From: Vicinamibacterales bacterium | Lineage (GTDB): Bacteria; Acidobacteriota; Vicinamibacteria; Vicinamibacterales; UBA2999 | Direction: 5' to 3' | Length of the DNA stretch: 64,000 bases | Assembly: GCA_041394705.1 (NCBI GenBank) | Contig: JAWKHS010000019.1 | Span: 1-64,000, forward strand | Shown here: positions 1 through 9,210 of the stretch, one piece after another | How positions within the stretch are numbered: position 1 is the first letter of the stretch | How the letters are laid out: each line of letters begins with the position of its first letter | The notes under the pieces: model-generated | The model's database searches: none | What the model saw: the letters and a program-made list of their open reading frames with translations, nothing else | Told to the model about the DNA's origin: nothing | Made by a program: the position numbers and the translations under genes

Positions 1-66
1 GCCGCGGCTCAGGACAGATTCTGCCACGCCGCCGAGGCGCTGGCGCCCCTGCGGCGACGCGGCTAG
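1..66 (+). CDS. 3' end of an upstream gene (partial)
   Basis: Reading frame 1 is open from the window edge to a TAG at 64-66 and gives a 21-residue tail ending in LAPLRRRG. It lies only 9 bases before the next ATG on the same strand, so it may be the end of the gene preceding the sugar dehydrogenase in one transcript. The tail is too short to name. In DNA this GC-rich, an open run of 22 codons can also arise by chance. Confidence 0.35.
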   Translation, partial: AAAQDRFCHAAEALAPLRRRG

Positions 67-75
67 GATCGCGCG

Positions 76-1305
76 ATGAGCTACCGCCTGTCCTCGATCG
101 TCGGGTGCGTCCTGGCCGCGTGCGGCGCCGCGGGCGCGCTGGTCGCCGCGCAGCAGCCGGCTCCGATCGGCGTCTCCGCCGTGACCCTCCACGACCAGCC
201 CTACGTGTTCGACACCGCCGAACAGCACCAGCTGCGCGTGGTGGTCGCCGTCCGTGGGCTGGCGCACCCGTTCGCGGTCGCGCTCCTCCCGGGCGGCGAT
301 GCGCTCGTCACCGAGCGCGGCAGGGGCGTGCGGCTGGTGCGCGGCGCGGCCGGCCCGACGCCGCGGCTGGAGCCGGCGCCGGTCGCCGGACTCCCGTCGC
401 CCCCGGCCGTGCGCGGCGGCGGCTGGCAGGATCTCGTGCTCCACCCGTCCTACGCCGAGAACCATCTCGTCTACCTCACCTACAACAAGGCCGATGGCAG
501 CCAGCCGCCGAGGACGGCGATGGCCATCGGGCGCGGGCGCTTCACCGGCGCCGCCATCGAGGACTTCCGCGAGATCTACGCCGCCGAGTTCAAGGACGGG
601 AACAGCGGCTCCCGCCTCGCCTTCGGCGCCGACGGCACGCTGTACGCCACGACCGGCGCCCCCAACGGCGGCTACGCGCAGGAGCTGTCGAGCGCCTACG
701 GCAAGGTCCTGCGGCTGCGCGACGACGGGACGATTCCTCCAGACAACCCCTACGTCGGACGCACCGGCGTGCGCCCCGAGATCGTGGCCTACGGCTTCCG
801 CGATCAGCTCGGTCTCGTGCGGCACCCGGGGACGGGGGCGATTCTCGCGGCCGACAACGGCCCGAACGGCGGCGACGAGGTGAACCAGGTCGTCCCCCGC
901 CGCGACTACGGCTGGCCCGCGTTCAGCTTCGGCCGGATGTACGACGGACCGCGCGTGTCGGAGGCGCCGGTGGGCCAGGGCGTGGAGCAGCCGCTCCTGC
1001 TGTGGTTCCCGTCCATCGCGCCCACGGGCCTGGCCGTCTACACGGGCGACCGGTTCCCGGCGTGGAAGGGCAATCTCTTCGTCGGCAGCGCGCGCCGCGG
1101 GGAGGTGCCCCGGACCGGCGGACTCGAGCGCGTCGTGCTGAACGAGCGCCTCGAGGAACTCCGGCGCGAGACGCTGCTGACGGACCTGCACCAGCGGATC
1201 CGCGACGTGCGGCAGGGGCCCGACGGGCTCCTGTATCTCGTCACGGACGAGGACGACGGCGCGCTCCTGCGCCTCGAGCCCGCGCCGGCGGCCGCCTCGC
1301 GCTGA
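76..1305 (+). CDS. Secreted PQQ-type glucose/sorbosone dehydrogenase-like beta-propeller
   Basis: A 409-residue exported protein with an N-terminal hydrophobic stretch (about residues 8-25) ending near VAAQQ. The body matches the glucose/sorbosone dehydrogenase family, a six-bladed propeller that oxidises aldose sugars in the periplasm with bound PQQ. Visible landmarks are the RGLAHPFAVALLPGGDALVTER start of blade one and the late motif NGPNGGDEVN followed by a YGWPAFSFG segment. Length is typical of the family. Many relatives have no proven substrate, so sugar oxidation is a family inference. The next gene starts 65 bases downstream on the same strand. Confidence 0.8.
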   Translation: MSYRLSSIVGCVLAACGAAGALVAAQQPAPIGVSAVTLHDQPYVFDTAEQHQLRVVVAVRGLAHPFAVALLPGGDALVTERGRGVRLVRGAAGPTPRLEPAPVAGLPSPPAVRGGGWQDLVLHPSYAENHLVYLTYNKADGSQPPRTAMAIGRGRFTGAAIEDFREIYAAEFKDGNSGSRLAFGADGTLYATTGAPNGGYAQELSSAYGKVLRLRDDGTIPPDNPYVGRTGVRPEIVAYGFRDQLGLVRHPGTGAILAADNGPNGGDEVNQVVPRRDYGWPAFSFGRMYDGPRVSEAPVGQGVEQPLLLWFPSIAPTGLAVYTGDRFPAWKGNLFVGSARRGEVPRTGGLERVVLNERLEELRRETLLTDLHQRIRDVRQGPDGLLYLVTDEDDGALLRLEPAPAAASR

Positions 1306-1370
1306 ACGGCCGCGGTTGCGCGCGCCGCGCCCGCGGACTACGCTGTCGGGCGCGTTTTCTGGAGGATGGC

Positions 1371-2639
1371 ATGACGGAGTGCAGACGACGGATGCGCCCG
1401 GCCGGGCTGGTCGCGGCGATGCTGGTGGCGGGAACGTGGGCGGCGTGTTCGAGTGCCCCGCCGCCGCCCGACGGGTCGACGGCGTTCACGGGCGCCCGCG
1501 TGATCGCCGGCGACGGCCAGGCCCCCATCGAGAACGCGACGATCGTCGTCAGGGACGGGATGATCGAGCAGGTCGGCCCGGCGGCGAGCGTCACCGTGTC
1601 GCCCGGCGCGACACGCGTGGACCTCGCAGGCAAGACGGTGATGCCGACCATCGTGGACACGCACGTCCATCTCGGGACCACGCGCGACGCGCTCCTGAAG
1701 GACCTGCGGTCTCGCGCGTACTTCGGCGTGAGCGCGGCACTCAGCCTCGGCCTCGACCCGCCGGGCGATCCGTTCGCCGTGCGTGCCGAGCAGCCCGAGG
1801 GCATGGCCCGCTACTTCCTCGCGGGCCGCGGCATCACCACGCCCGAGCCCGGCCGCACCGACGTGCCCTACTGGATCACCACGCCCGAGGAGGGCCGGAA
1901 GGCCGTGCAGGAACAGGCCGCGCAGAAGGTGGACATCATCAAGATCTGGGTGGACGACCGCGACGGCAAGTACAAGAAGCTGCCGCCCGAGCTCTACACC
2001 CCCGTCATCGACGAGGCCCACAAGGCCGGCCTCCGGGTGGCCGCCCACATCTTCAACCTGTCCGATGCGAAGGGCCTGCTCCAGGCCGGCATCGACGCCT
2101 TCGCCCACGGCATCCGCGACGTGGACGCCGACGACGAGGTCGTGGCCCTGGTCACGGCCCGGCCGAACGTCGTGCTGATCCCGAACATGCCGGACCGCGG
2201 TGTCGTCGCCGACTACGGCTGGCTGAAGGGGAGCCTGACGGATGCGGAGGTCGAGAAGATCCAGGCCGGCGCCACCGACCGGCCCCAGGCGCACGCCGCC
2301 TGGGAGATCCAGGCGCGCAACCTGAAGCGGCTGGCGGACGCCGGCATGACCATCACCGTGGGCACCGACGGCAACACCGCCTGGGCGCCCCACGTGGAGA
2401 TGGCCGACATGGTGGCGGCCGGCATGACGCCGATGCAGGTCCTGGTCTCCGCGACGAAGAACGGCGCCGAGTTCCTGAAGATGGCGGACACGGGCACGAT
2501 CGCGGCGGGGAAGCGCGCCGACCTGCTGGTCCTCGACGCCAACCCGCTCGACGACATCACCAACACCCGCAAGATCAGCGCGGTCTACCTGAAGGGCCAG
2601 AGACTGGATCGCGACGCCCTGCGGCCGTCGGGCCTGTAG
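1371..2639 (+). CDS. Lipoprotein amidohydrolase (imidazolonepropionase-like)
   Basis: A 422-residue metal-dependent hydrolase of the amidohydrolase superfamily. The ATG at 1371 is chosen because a GGAGG lies just upstream and the first 26 residues form a lipoprotein signal ending in the lipobox TWAAC (Cys26). The HxH metal motif is present as DTHVH. Later metal and catalytic landmarks are AAHIF, FAHGI and VGTDGNT. Family members act as prolidases, imidazolonepropionases or other cyclic amide hydrolases. The substrate cannot be read from sequence. The lipobox places it attached to a membrane, probably facing the periplasm. Confidence 0.8.
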   Translation: MTECRRRMRPAGLVAAMLVAGTWAACSSAPPPPDGSTAFTGARVIAGDGQAPIENATIVVRDGMIEQVGPAASVTVSPGATRVDLAGKTVMPTIVDTHVHLGTTRDALLKDLRSRAYFGVSAALSLGLDPPGDPFAVRAEQPEGMARYFLAGRGITTPEPGRTDVPYWITTPEEGRKAVQEQAAQKVDIIKIWVDDRDGKYKKLPPELYTPVIDEAHKAGLRVAAHIFNLSDAKGLLQAGIDAFAHGIRDVDADDEVVALVTARPNVVLIPNMPDRGVVADYGWLKGSLTDAEVEKIQAGATDRPQAHAAWEIQARNLKRLADAGMTITVGTDGNTAWAPHVEMADMVAAGMTPMQVLVSATKNGAEFLKMADTGTIAAGKRADLLVLDANPLDDITNTRKISAVYLKGQRLDRDALRPSGL

Positions 2640-2641
2640 CC

Positions 2642-3922
2642 TCAAGACGCGGTACCGGCGCCGCGCGCGTCGAGCGCGCGGAGCCGTCGCTCCAGGAACC
2701 GGCGTTCGGGCTCCTGCCGGACCAGCGCCAGCGCGCGGCCGTACGACACGCGGGCGTCGCCGAGGCGGCCCACCCGCCGGCACAGTTCGGCGTGCGCCGA
2801 GTGGGCCCAGTGGTACTGGTCCAGGAGGCCTCCGGCCATGATCCCGTCGACGAGCGAGAGACCCTCGGCGGCGCCGCGCCACATCGCGACGGCGACGGCG
2901 CGGTTCAGGGCGAAGATGGGCGAAGGGTCCGAACGCTGCAGCACGTCGTACAGGCCCACGATCTCGGCCCAGTCGGTGGCGGCGCTCGTCGGCGCCTCCG
3001 CGTGCACGGCGGCGATGGCGGCCTGCAGCGTGTAGGGGCCGAAGCGGCGCGACGTGATGGCGCGCTCCACGAGGCGCTGGCCCTCGGCGATGCGCGCGCG
3101 GTCCCAGCGGCTCCGATCCTGGTCTTCGAGGAGCACGAGATCGCCGGACGGCGAGGTCCGCGCCTCCCGCCGCGACTCGTGGAGGAGCATCAGCGCCAGG
3201 AGGCCCAGCGCCTCGGGCTCGGGCAGCAGCTCCACGATGAGGCGGCCCAGCCGGATCGCCTCGGCCGAGAGATCGGGGCGCGTCACCGAGTCGCCGGCGG
3301 TGGCGGAGTAGCCCTCGTTGAACACCAGGTAGACCACGTGCAGCACGGTCCCGAGCCGCTCGGGCAGGTCACGGGGGCCCGGGACCTGGTAGGGAATGCG
3401 GGCGTCGCGGATCTTGGCCTTCGCCCGCACGATCCGCTGCGCCACCGCCGGCGCCGACGCCAGGAACGCCCGGGCGATCTCCTCGGTGGTGAGCCCGCAG
3501 ACCTCGCGGAGGGTGAGGGCCATGCGGGCATCGGGCTGCAGCGCGGGATGACAGCAGGTGAAGATGAGCCGCAGGCGGTCGTCGTCGACGGCCCCGTCCG
3601 GGGGCTCGGCGTCCCGGCGGTCGATCTCGGCCGCCCGGCGCTCGATCTCGAGCACGAGCGCATCGGCGTGCGCGTCCTGGCGGGCGCGCCGGCGGATGGC
3701 GTCGATGGCCCGGAAGCGGCCCGTCGAGACGAGCCAGGCGCGGGGGTTCGCGGGGACGCCCTCGACCGGCCACTGCTGCATCGCGGCCGTGAAGGCGTCG
3801 TGCAGGGCCTCTTCGGCTCGCTCGAAGTCGCCGAGCAGCCGGATGAGCGTCGCGAGCACCCGGCGCGAGTCCGCGCGGTAGACGGCGTCCACCGCCTGCC
3901 GCGCGGCGTCCAGGTCGCTCAC
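2642..3922 (-). CDS. ECF42-like RNA polymerase sigma factor with C-terminal TPR-like extension
   Basis: A 426-residue sigma factor, about twice the length of a plain ECF sigma. The N-terminal half holds sigma region 2 (FERAEEALHDAFTAAMQQWP, AIRRRAR) and region 4 (MALTLREVCGLTTEEIARAF). The C-terminal half is helical and TPR-like, with family landmarks NEGY, LLHESRREAR, GPYTLQAAIAA and LNRAVA. This architecture belongs to the ECF42 group, which carries no anti-sigma partner and uses the C-terminal extension for control. Its GTG start overlaps the stop of the DGPF-protein gene (GTGA at 3919-3922), so the two are translationally coupled, as is usual for ECF42. Confidence 0.88.
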   Translation of the reverse strand: MSDLDAARQAVDAVYRADSRRVLATLIRLLGDFERAEEALHDAFTAAMQQWPVEGVPANPRAWLVSTGRFRAIDAIRRRARQDAHADALVLEIERRAAEIDRRDAEPPDGAVDDDRLRLIFTCCHPALQPDARMALTLREVCGLTTEEIARAFLASAPAVAQRIVRAKAKIRDARIPYQVPGPRDLPERLGTVLHVVYLVFNEGYSATAGDSVTRPDLSAEAIRLGRLIVELLPEPEALGLLALMLLHESRREARTSPSGDLVLLEDQDRSRWDRARIAEGQRLVERAITSRRFGPYTLQAAIAAVHAEAPTSAATDWAEIVGLYDVLQRSDPSPIFALNRAVAVAMWRGAAEGLSLVDGIMAGGLLDQYHWAHSAHAELCRRVGRLGDARVSYGRALALVRQEPERRFLERRLRALDARGAGTAS

Positions 3923-4275
3923 TGCTGGCTGAAGTCCACCACCGGCCTCACCTCGATGCTGCCGTAGCGAGCCGAGGGGATGCGGCCCGCGATCTGCAGC
4001 GCCTCGTTCAGGTCCTTGGCCTCGATGAGGTAGAAGCCACCGAGCTGCTCCTTCGTCTCGGCGAACGGACCGTCGGTGGTGCCGGTCTTGCCGTTGCGGA
4101 TCCGGAGCGTGGTGGCGCTCGCCACGGGGTGCAGCGCTTCTCCCGCCACGTAGTGGCCGCTGGTCTTGATGTCCTGGGTGAAGGCGAAGTACTGGCCCAT
4201 CATCGCGTCCATGTCGGCCTTCGGCATGGCGGCCATCGCCTTCTCGTCGTCGTAGATCAGACACAGATACCGCAT
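3919..4275 (-). CDS. YCII-related DGPF-motif protein, partner of the ECF42-like sigma factor
   Basis: A 118-residue protein of the YCII-related (DGPF) family. It begins MRYLCLIYDDE and contains the diagnostic TDGPFAETKEQLGGFYLIEA segment near residues 66-85. DGPF proteins are the standard genetic neighbours of ECF42 sigma factors, though their biochemical role is not established. It is the first gene of a two-gene minus-strand operon and overlaps the sigma gene by 4 bases. The ATG at 4275 is the conserved family start. Confidence 0.85.
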   Translation of the reverse strand: MRYLCLIYDDEKAMAAMPKADMDAMMGQYFAFTQDIKTSGHYVAGEALHPVASATTLRIRNGKTGTTDGPFAETKEQLGGFYLIEAKDLNEALQIAGRIPSARYGSIEVRPVVDFSQQ

Positions 4276-4480
4276 CGTCCTCGCTCCTGTGGGCCCAGTG
4301 TAGCTGTGGCCACCGCGCCCGCTCGAACGCTCGTCCCGGGGCCCATCCCCGACGGCGGCGCTCACGGGTAGTCGATGGGCCGCCGCGAATTCGACAGCCG
4401 GTCCGGGTGCGGGCGGCCCATCCCGCGCCGCCCCGGTGTACCCTCTCGCGGTCCGGCATCCACAGAGCGAGGTCCCGCCC

Positions 4481-5530
4481 ATGACGTCCAGACGCGCCTT
4501 CCTCCACTCCGCGCTCGTCGCGTCCGGCGCCGCGACCGCCGGGGTCATGTCCGCGGCCGGGCAGACCCTGCCCATTCCTCCCGCAGTCCCGCGCGACTGG
4601 GACCCGGCGCGGCCCGTTCGCTATCCGGACCCCGACATCGTGGCCCTGGATGCCAGGTTCCGGGCCTACGTCCTCGGCAACACGCCGCTCCAGCGGCTCC
4701 ACACCGGGACGCTCTGGGCCGAGGGGCCCGCCTGGAACGGCGTCGGGCGGTTCCTCGTGTGGAGCGACATCCCGAACAACGTGCAGCTGCGCTGGCTCGC
4801 CGACGACGGCCGGGTGACGGTGTTCCGCCGCCCGTCCGGGAACAGCAACGGCAACACGTTCGACCGCGAGGGCCGGCAGTTGTCGTGCGAGCACGGCGGG
4901 CGTCGGGTGGTCCGCTACGAGCACGACGGCCGCGTCACCGTCGTCGCCGATCGCTTCCGGGGCCGCCGCCTGAACTCGCCGAACGACGTGGCCGTGCACG
5001 CCGACGGCGGTATCTGGTTCACCGACCCGATGTACGGCATCCGCGGCGACTACGAGGGCGACCGCGCCGAGTCCGAGGTCGCGCCGGCGGTCTACCGCGT
5101 GGATCCGCGGTCGGGCGAGATCGCGCTCGTGACCGACGAGTTGAGCGGACCCAACGGTCTCTGCTTCTCGCCGGACTACTCGCGACTGTACGTGGCCGAC
5201 ACCGGCAGCGGGCGCGACATCCGCGTGCTGGACGTGGACGGCGCCTCGGCGCGCAACCTCCGCCGGCACGCGGTGCTGACCGTGCCCGGCACGTCGGACC
5301 CGTCGGGGGCCGACGGCATCCGCTGCGACGTGGACGGCAACATCTGGGCGGGGGCCCGGCCCGGCGTCCAGGTGATCGCGCCCGACGGCGTGGCCATCGG
5401 GATGATCCGGCTGCCCGAGAACTGCGCGAACGTCGCGTTCGGCGGTCCCAAGCGGAACCGGCTGTTCATGACGGCGAGCCAGTCGCTGTACGCGGTGTAC
5501 GTGAACACGCGGGGCGCCGGTCACGCCTGA
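4481..5530 (+). CDS. Tat-exported SMP-30/gluconolactonase-like protein
   Basis: A 349-residue six-bladed propeller of the SMP-30/gluconolactonase family, which hydrolyses sugar lactones at a calcium or zinc site. The ATG at 4481 exposes a twin-arginine signal (MTSRRAFLHSAL followed by an alanine-rich core), so it is probably exported folded. Metal-site landmarks are the Glu in LWAEGPAW, the Asn in NSPNDVAVH, the GPNGLCFSPD loop and the Asp in GADGIRCDVDGNIW. Together with the sugar dehydrogenase at 76-1305 it would fit periplasmic aldose oxidation followed by lactone opening, but the two genes are not in one operon. Confidence 0.82.
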   Translation: MTSRRAFLHSALVASGAATAGVMSAAGQTLPIPPAVPRDWDPARPVRYPDPDIVALDARFRAYVLGNTPLQRLHTGTLWAEGPAWNGVGRFLVWSDIPNNVQLRWLADDGRVTVFRRPSGNSNGNTFDREGRQLSCEHGGRRVVRYEHDGRVTVVADRFRGRRLNSPNDVAVHADGGIWFTDPMYGIRGDYEGDRAESEVAPAVYRVDPRSGEIALVTDELSGPNGLCFSPDYSRLYVADTGSGRDIRVLDVDGASARNLRRHAVLTVPGTSDPSGADGIRCDVDGNIWAGARPGVQVIAPDGVAIGMIRLPENCANVAFGGPKRNRLFMTASQSLYAVYVNTRGAGHA

Positions 5531-5572
5531 CCGCCGCCCGACGTTCGCCGCCTGCGCCGCCTGGAGAGGGCC

Positions 5573-6109
5573 TCAGCGCGGGGCCGGCGCGCGCGCGAGG
5601 CGGGTGCGGCCGAACTCCCGCCACGTGCCGTCCGGCCGCAGCACGCGATCGACCACGACCACGGTGTCCGGCGACTCGAGGTGATAGGTCGTCTCGCCGC
5701 GCTCGGTATCGGCCGTGCCCCAGGACGCGACGAGCGCGTCTCCCGTCCGGGCGACGGTGGCCACGATCGGACGCGTCAGGCCGCTCGAATCCACCCAGAC
5801 GGCCCGTCCCGTCCCGGGGGACCGCAGCCCGTAGTAGGCGTGTCCCTCGAACCGGCGTGCCGTGGAAGCGGGCCCGATCCGGCTCACCCAGGTCAGGCGG
5901 GCGAATGCGCCGTCGAGCACGGGGGCCCAGCGCATCTCGACCTCCGCGGGCTGGCCCAGAATCGTCCCCGCTCCCAGCCAGTGGCCCTGGAGCCGCGCCA
6001 GGAACGCCGCGACGGCGGCGTCGCCGTCCTGCCGCTCCGCCGGGCGGGCCGCCGATGCCAGCGTCAGGCAGCACGCGGCCGCGACGCCGACGCTCGTGAG
6101 TGTGGACAT
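5573..6109 (-). CDS. Secreted DUF1579-like protein of unknown function
   Basis: A 178-residue exported protein. The ATG at 6109 gives a signal peptide (VGVAAACCLTLASAARPA). The mature part starts LARLQGHWLGAG and runs through alternating beta strands ending in VDRVLRPDGTWREFGRTRL, which resembles the lipocalin-like DUF1579 barrel. No catalytic motif is visible. It is convergent with the gluconolactonase-like gene and divergent from the VOC gene, so it seems to be a single-gene unit. No function can be assigned. Confidence 0.65.
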   Translation of the reverse strand: MSTLTSVGVAAACCLTLASAARPAERQDGDAAVAAFLARLQGHWLGAGTILGQPAEVEMRWAPVLDGAFARLTWVSRIGPASTARRFEGHAYYGLRSPGTGRAVWVDSSGLTRPIVATVARTGDALVASWGTADTERGETTYHLESPDTVVVVDRVLRPDGTWREFGRTRLARAPAPR

Positions 6110-6202
6110 CCCGTCTGCCTCCTGCGGATGGTCGCTCCGGCGCCGCCGTGTCGACAGCCGTCCGTCCGGGCGCCGCCCGGGCACGAGAGTACGCTGGATC
6201 GC

Positions 6203-6643
6203 ATGTCGCACCTGCACCTCGTGACGCTCGTCGTGCGGGACTACGACCCCGCCATCCGCTTCTTCGTGGACGTCCTCGGCTTCGACCTGGTGGAGGACGT
6301 GCCGTCGCTGACCAATGACGGGCGGCCGAAGCGCTGGGTCGTCGTGAGGCCGCGCGGCGGCCAGACCGGGCTGCTGCTCGCCCGGGCCGACGGGACGTCG
6401 CAGGAGGCGGCCGTCGGCCGGCAGTTCGCGGGACGCGTCGGCCTGTTCCTCCGCGTGGGCGACTTCGATGCCGCCCACGCGCGCATGGCGGCGGCCGGCG
6501 TCCGGTTCGTGTCGCCGCCGCGCGTCGAGCCCTACGGGAGGATCGCCGTGTTCCTGGACCTCGAAGGGAACCGCTGGGACCTGCTCGGTCCGGACCCCCG
6601 CCAGGCCCAGCCTAGCGCGGCAGGCGGCCCAGGGCGGCCGTGA
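6203..6643 (+). CDS. VOC (glyoxalase/bleomycin resistance) family protein
   Basis: A 146-residue single VOC module. It starts MSHLHLVTLVVRDYDPAIRFF, the usual first beta strand and helix, and ends with FLDLEGNRWDLLGPD, the usual last strand. VOC proteins dimerise and bind a divalent metal for isomerase, dioxygenase or drug-binding roles, and the substrate is not readable here. The gene faces the kinase gene, and their last 32 coding bases overlap tail to tail (6612-6643). Confidence 0.8.
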   Translation: MSHLHLVTLVVRDYDPAIRFFVDVLGFDLVEDVPSLTNDGRPKRWVVVRPRGGQTGLLLARADGTSQEAAVGRQFAGRVGLFLRVGDFDAAHARMAAAGVRFVSPPRVEPYGRIAVFLDLEGNRWDLLGPDPRQAQPSAAGGPGRP

Positions 6644-9107
6644 GGGTGTCGTAGAGCTCGACGTAGTCGGGCTCCGAGCCCGCGGGCACCGGGACCTTCC
6701 CGTCCTGGCGTGTGGTCGCCGCCACCAGCCGCCGTGCCTCCGCGGCCCAGGCCGTCGGCGCCGCGCCGCCCGGCGCGGCCGCGCGACGCGCGAGCAGCGC
6801 CTCCGCAAGCCGCAGGCGGGCCCACGAGAGCTCCGACACGCGGCTGGGCAGACGCCCGGTCGCCGCCAGGAGCCGCTCCCGGGCGTCGACCTCCTCGCGG
6901 TAGCGGTCGGCCGCGGAGGCATGGTCGTGGCGCGCGGTGGCGACCGTGCCGAGCCGCCCGTACAACGTGGCGACCCCGCTCAGCGCGCGGGTATTCCTGG
7001 GATCGGCCTCGGCGGCGCTCGAGCGGATGCCGAGCGCGCGTTGCCACAGCTGCTCCGCGTCGTCCCACGCGCCGCGCCTGGCGTGCACGAGCGCGAGATC
7101 GGAGAGGGTGAAGGTCACGTCGTAGCGCGTGGCCGGCCGGTCGTCGCGGGCGATCAGCTCTTCGTCGAGCCGGAGCGCGGCGAGATAGCGCCCTTCGCTG
7201 GCGTCCAGCTCCCCGGCGCGCATCAGGATCGCGCCGAGGCGCTTCAGGGCGAAGGCGTTCTGCCTGACGACGGCCAGCGGTCGCTCGGGGGCCGTCAACC
7301 CGTCGTAGAGCGCGACCGCGTGCTCGTAGGCATGCCGCGCCTGCTGGTAGTCCTCGCGGTCCGCGGCCAGACGTCCGGTGTCGGAGTAGCCTTCGGCCAG
7401 GATCGCGAGCACCTCCGGCGTGTGAGGGTGGCGCGCCTCCAACTCCTCGAGCAGGGCCGCATGCTCCGCCGCGGCTTCTCGCGCGGCCGGATCCTCGCGG
7501 TTCGAGAGCACGGCCGCGAGGTCGAAGTGGATGTGGACCGCCAGGATCAGGCGGCGGGTGTCGTCGGGCTCGTCGACGTGCAGTCGGTCGATGGAGCCGG
7601 CGGCCTTGCGCAGGCTGGCGACGGCGCCCGCCGTGTCGCCCACGTTCTCGCTGAACTGGTTGCCCTGCACCTGGGCCAGGCGCTGGTAGGCCTGCGCCAG
7701 CTCGAAGGCGAGCGCGTCGTCGCCCACCGCATCGGCGGCGAGGCCGTCCAGGAGGGTCACGGCGCGATCGAGCAGCAGCCGCCGCGCCTCGGTCGCGCCC
7801 GGCACGTTCCGGAGGGCCTCGTGGACGTCGAAGAGCAGCGAGCGCGAGAACTCCTGGATCTGGCGGAACCGGTTCTGGGCCCGGTCGCGCTCAATGCGGG
7901 CGATCCGCGCCTGCCACGCCGTGGTCAGCGCGCCGCCGGCGAGGACGACGGCGAGGGCCGCCGCGGCGAGCGCCGCCTTGCGGTGCCGCAGCACGAAGCG
8001 CCGCGCGCGCGACGCGGCCGAGGCCGGCGCGGCCGACACGGCGTGGCCGAGGCGCCACGACCGGAGGTCGGCGAGCAGCTCCGGCACCGACTGGTACCGG
8101 TCCTCGACCCGCTTCTCGAGCGCCTTCGCGACCACGGCATCCAGGTCGCCGCGGAGCACGGCTCGGCGGTCGGATGGCGCGACGCCGCTCGGCAGGGGCG
8201 GATCCACCTCGCACACGATGCGGATCACGTCGAGCGGCGATCGCCCGTGCAGATCGTACGGATGGCGCCCCGTCAGCAGCACGTACAGCAGCACCCCCAG
8301 CGAGTAGACGTCGGTGGCCGTCGTCACCCGTTCGCCCCGGACCTGTTCGGGACTGGCGAACTCCGGCGTGAAGGAGTGCTGGCCGGTGCCGGTCGTCCCG
8401 GCGCTGGCGCCGTCGTCGGCCAGGAGCGCGGCGATGCCGAAGTCGAGCAGCTTCGGCCGGCCGTCGTCCGTCACCAGGATGTTGGCCGGCTTCAGGTCCC
8501 GGTGGATCACCAGGTGCTGGTGCGCGTAGGCGACCGCGTCGCAGATGCCCTCGACCAGGGCGACGCGTTCGCGTGTCGAGCTCTGGCGGGCGTCGCACCA
8601 CGCCGTCACGGGCTCGCCGTCGACGAACTCCATCACGAGATACGTCAGGCCGTGGGCGCCGGTGCCCGCGTCGAGCAGGCGGGCGATGCCGGCGTGGTCG
8701 AGCCCGGCGAGCACGCGCCGTTCGAAGCGGAATCGCTCGGCGAACGTGCCGGAGCGCCACACGGGCAGTACCTTGACGGCGACGCGGCGGTCGAAGGCGT
8801 CGTCGTCGCGCTCCGCCTCGTACACCACGCCCATGCCGCCGCGGCCGACCTGCCGCGTGAGCCGGTACGGGCCCAGGCGCTGCCCGAGGAGCGTGTCGGC
8901 GGCGGCGTCCTCGAGACCGGCGCCGGCGGTGGCCGGACTCTCGAGGTACTCCGGATCCGTCTCGTAGCTCGCGAGCATCGCTTCCACTTCGGCGGCCAGC
9001 GCCGGGTCCTCGGCGTGCCCCCGGACCCAGGCGAGGCGTGCCTCCACCGGGATCTGACAGGCGCGATCGAAGAGCTCGGTGACACGGGTCCAGCGCTCGG
9101 GCGTCAT
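6612..9107 (-). CDS. Membrane serine/threonine protein kinase with helical-repeat (TPR-like) C-terminus
   Basis: An 831-residue Pkn-type kinase. The kinase domain (about residues 73-345) is intact: G-loop GRGGMGVVYEAE, Lys112 in VAVKVLP, HRDLKPAN with Asp204, and DFG Asp222. One membrane helix follows (about 375-397), then a long helical-repeat region likely outside the cytoplasm. The start MTPERW at 9107 is typical of these kinases. An in-frame ATG at 9221 would add 38 residues and overlap the upstream sigma gene by 11 bases. It lies downstream of an ECF sigma gene in the same operon, a common acidobacterial signalling pair. Confidence 0.88.
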   Translation of the reverse strand: MTPERWTRVTELFDRACQIPVEARLAWVRGHAEDPALAAEVEAMLASYETDPEYLESPATAGAGLEDAAADTLLGQRLGPYRLTRQVGRGGMGVVYEAERDDDAFDRRVAVKVLPVWRSGTFAERFRFERRVLAGLDHAGIARLLDAGTGAHGLTYLVMEFVDGEPVTAWCDARQSSTRERVALVEGICDAVAYAHQHLVIHRDLKPANILVTDDGRPKLLDFGIAALLADDGASAGTTGTGQHSFTPEFASPEQVRGERVTTATDVYSLGVLLYVLLTGRHPYDLHGRSPLDVIRIVCEVDPPLPSGVAPSDRRAVLRGDLDAVVAKALEKRVEDRYQSVPELLADLRSWRLGHAVSAAPASAASRARRFVLRHRKAALAAAALAVVLAGGALTTAWQARIARIERDRAQNRFRQIQEFSRSLLFDVHEALRNVPGATEARRLLLDRAVTLLDGLAADAVGDDALAFELAQAYQRLAQVQGNQFSENVGDTAGAVASLRKAAGSIDRLHVDEPDDTRRLILAVHIHFDLAAVLSNREDPAAREAAAEHAALLEELEARHPHTPEVLAILAEGYSDTGRLAADREDYQQARHAYEHAVALYDGLTAPERPLAVVRQNAFALKRLGAILMRAGELDASEGRYLAALRLDEELIARDDRPATRYDVTFTLSDLALVHARRGAWDDAEQLWQRALGIRSSAAEADPRNTRALSGVATLYGRLGTVATARHDHASAADRYREEVDARERLLAATGRLPSRVSELSWARLRLAEALLARRAAAPGGAAPTAWAAEARRLVAATTRQDGKVPVPAGSEPDYVELYDTLTAALGRLPR

Positions 9108-9210
9108 CGGTCCGGTCGCCGGGAGACGGGGCGGTGGCGTGGGGGCGGCGTGGCGATCTCCGGACACGGGGGCCTGCACTGGCGTAAGCGGAGATGCGGG
9201 CCGTCCCGGG

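Noticed and set aside
1316..3967. Very long plus-strand open frame across the amidohydrolase and the antisense of the sigma gene
   Set aside because: It is a high-GC shadow: residues are mostly Arg, Gly, Pro and Ala with no domain, and clear genes exist in other frames over the same bases.
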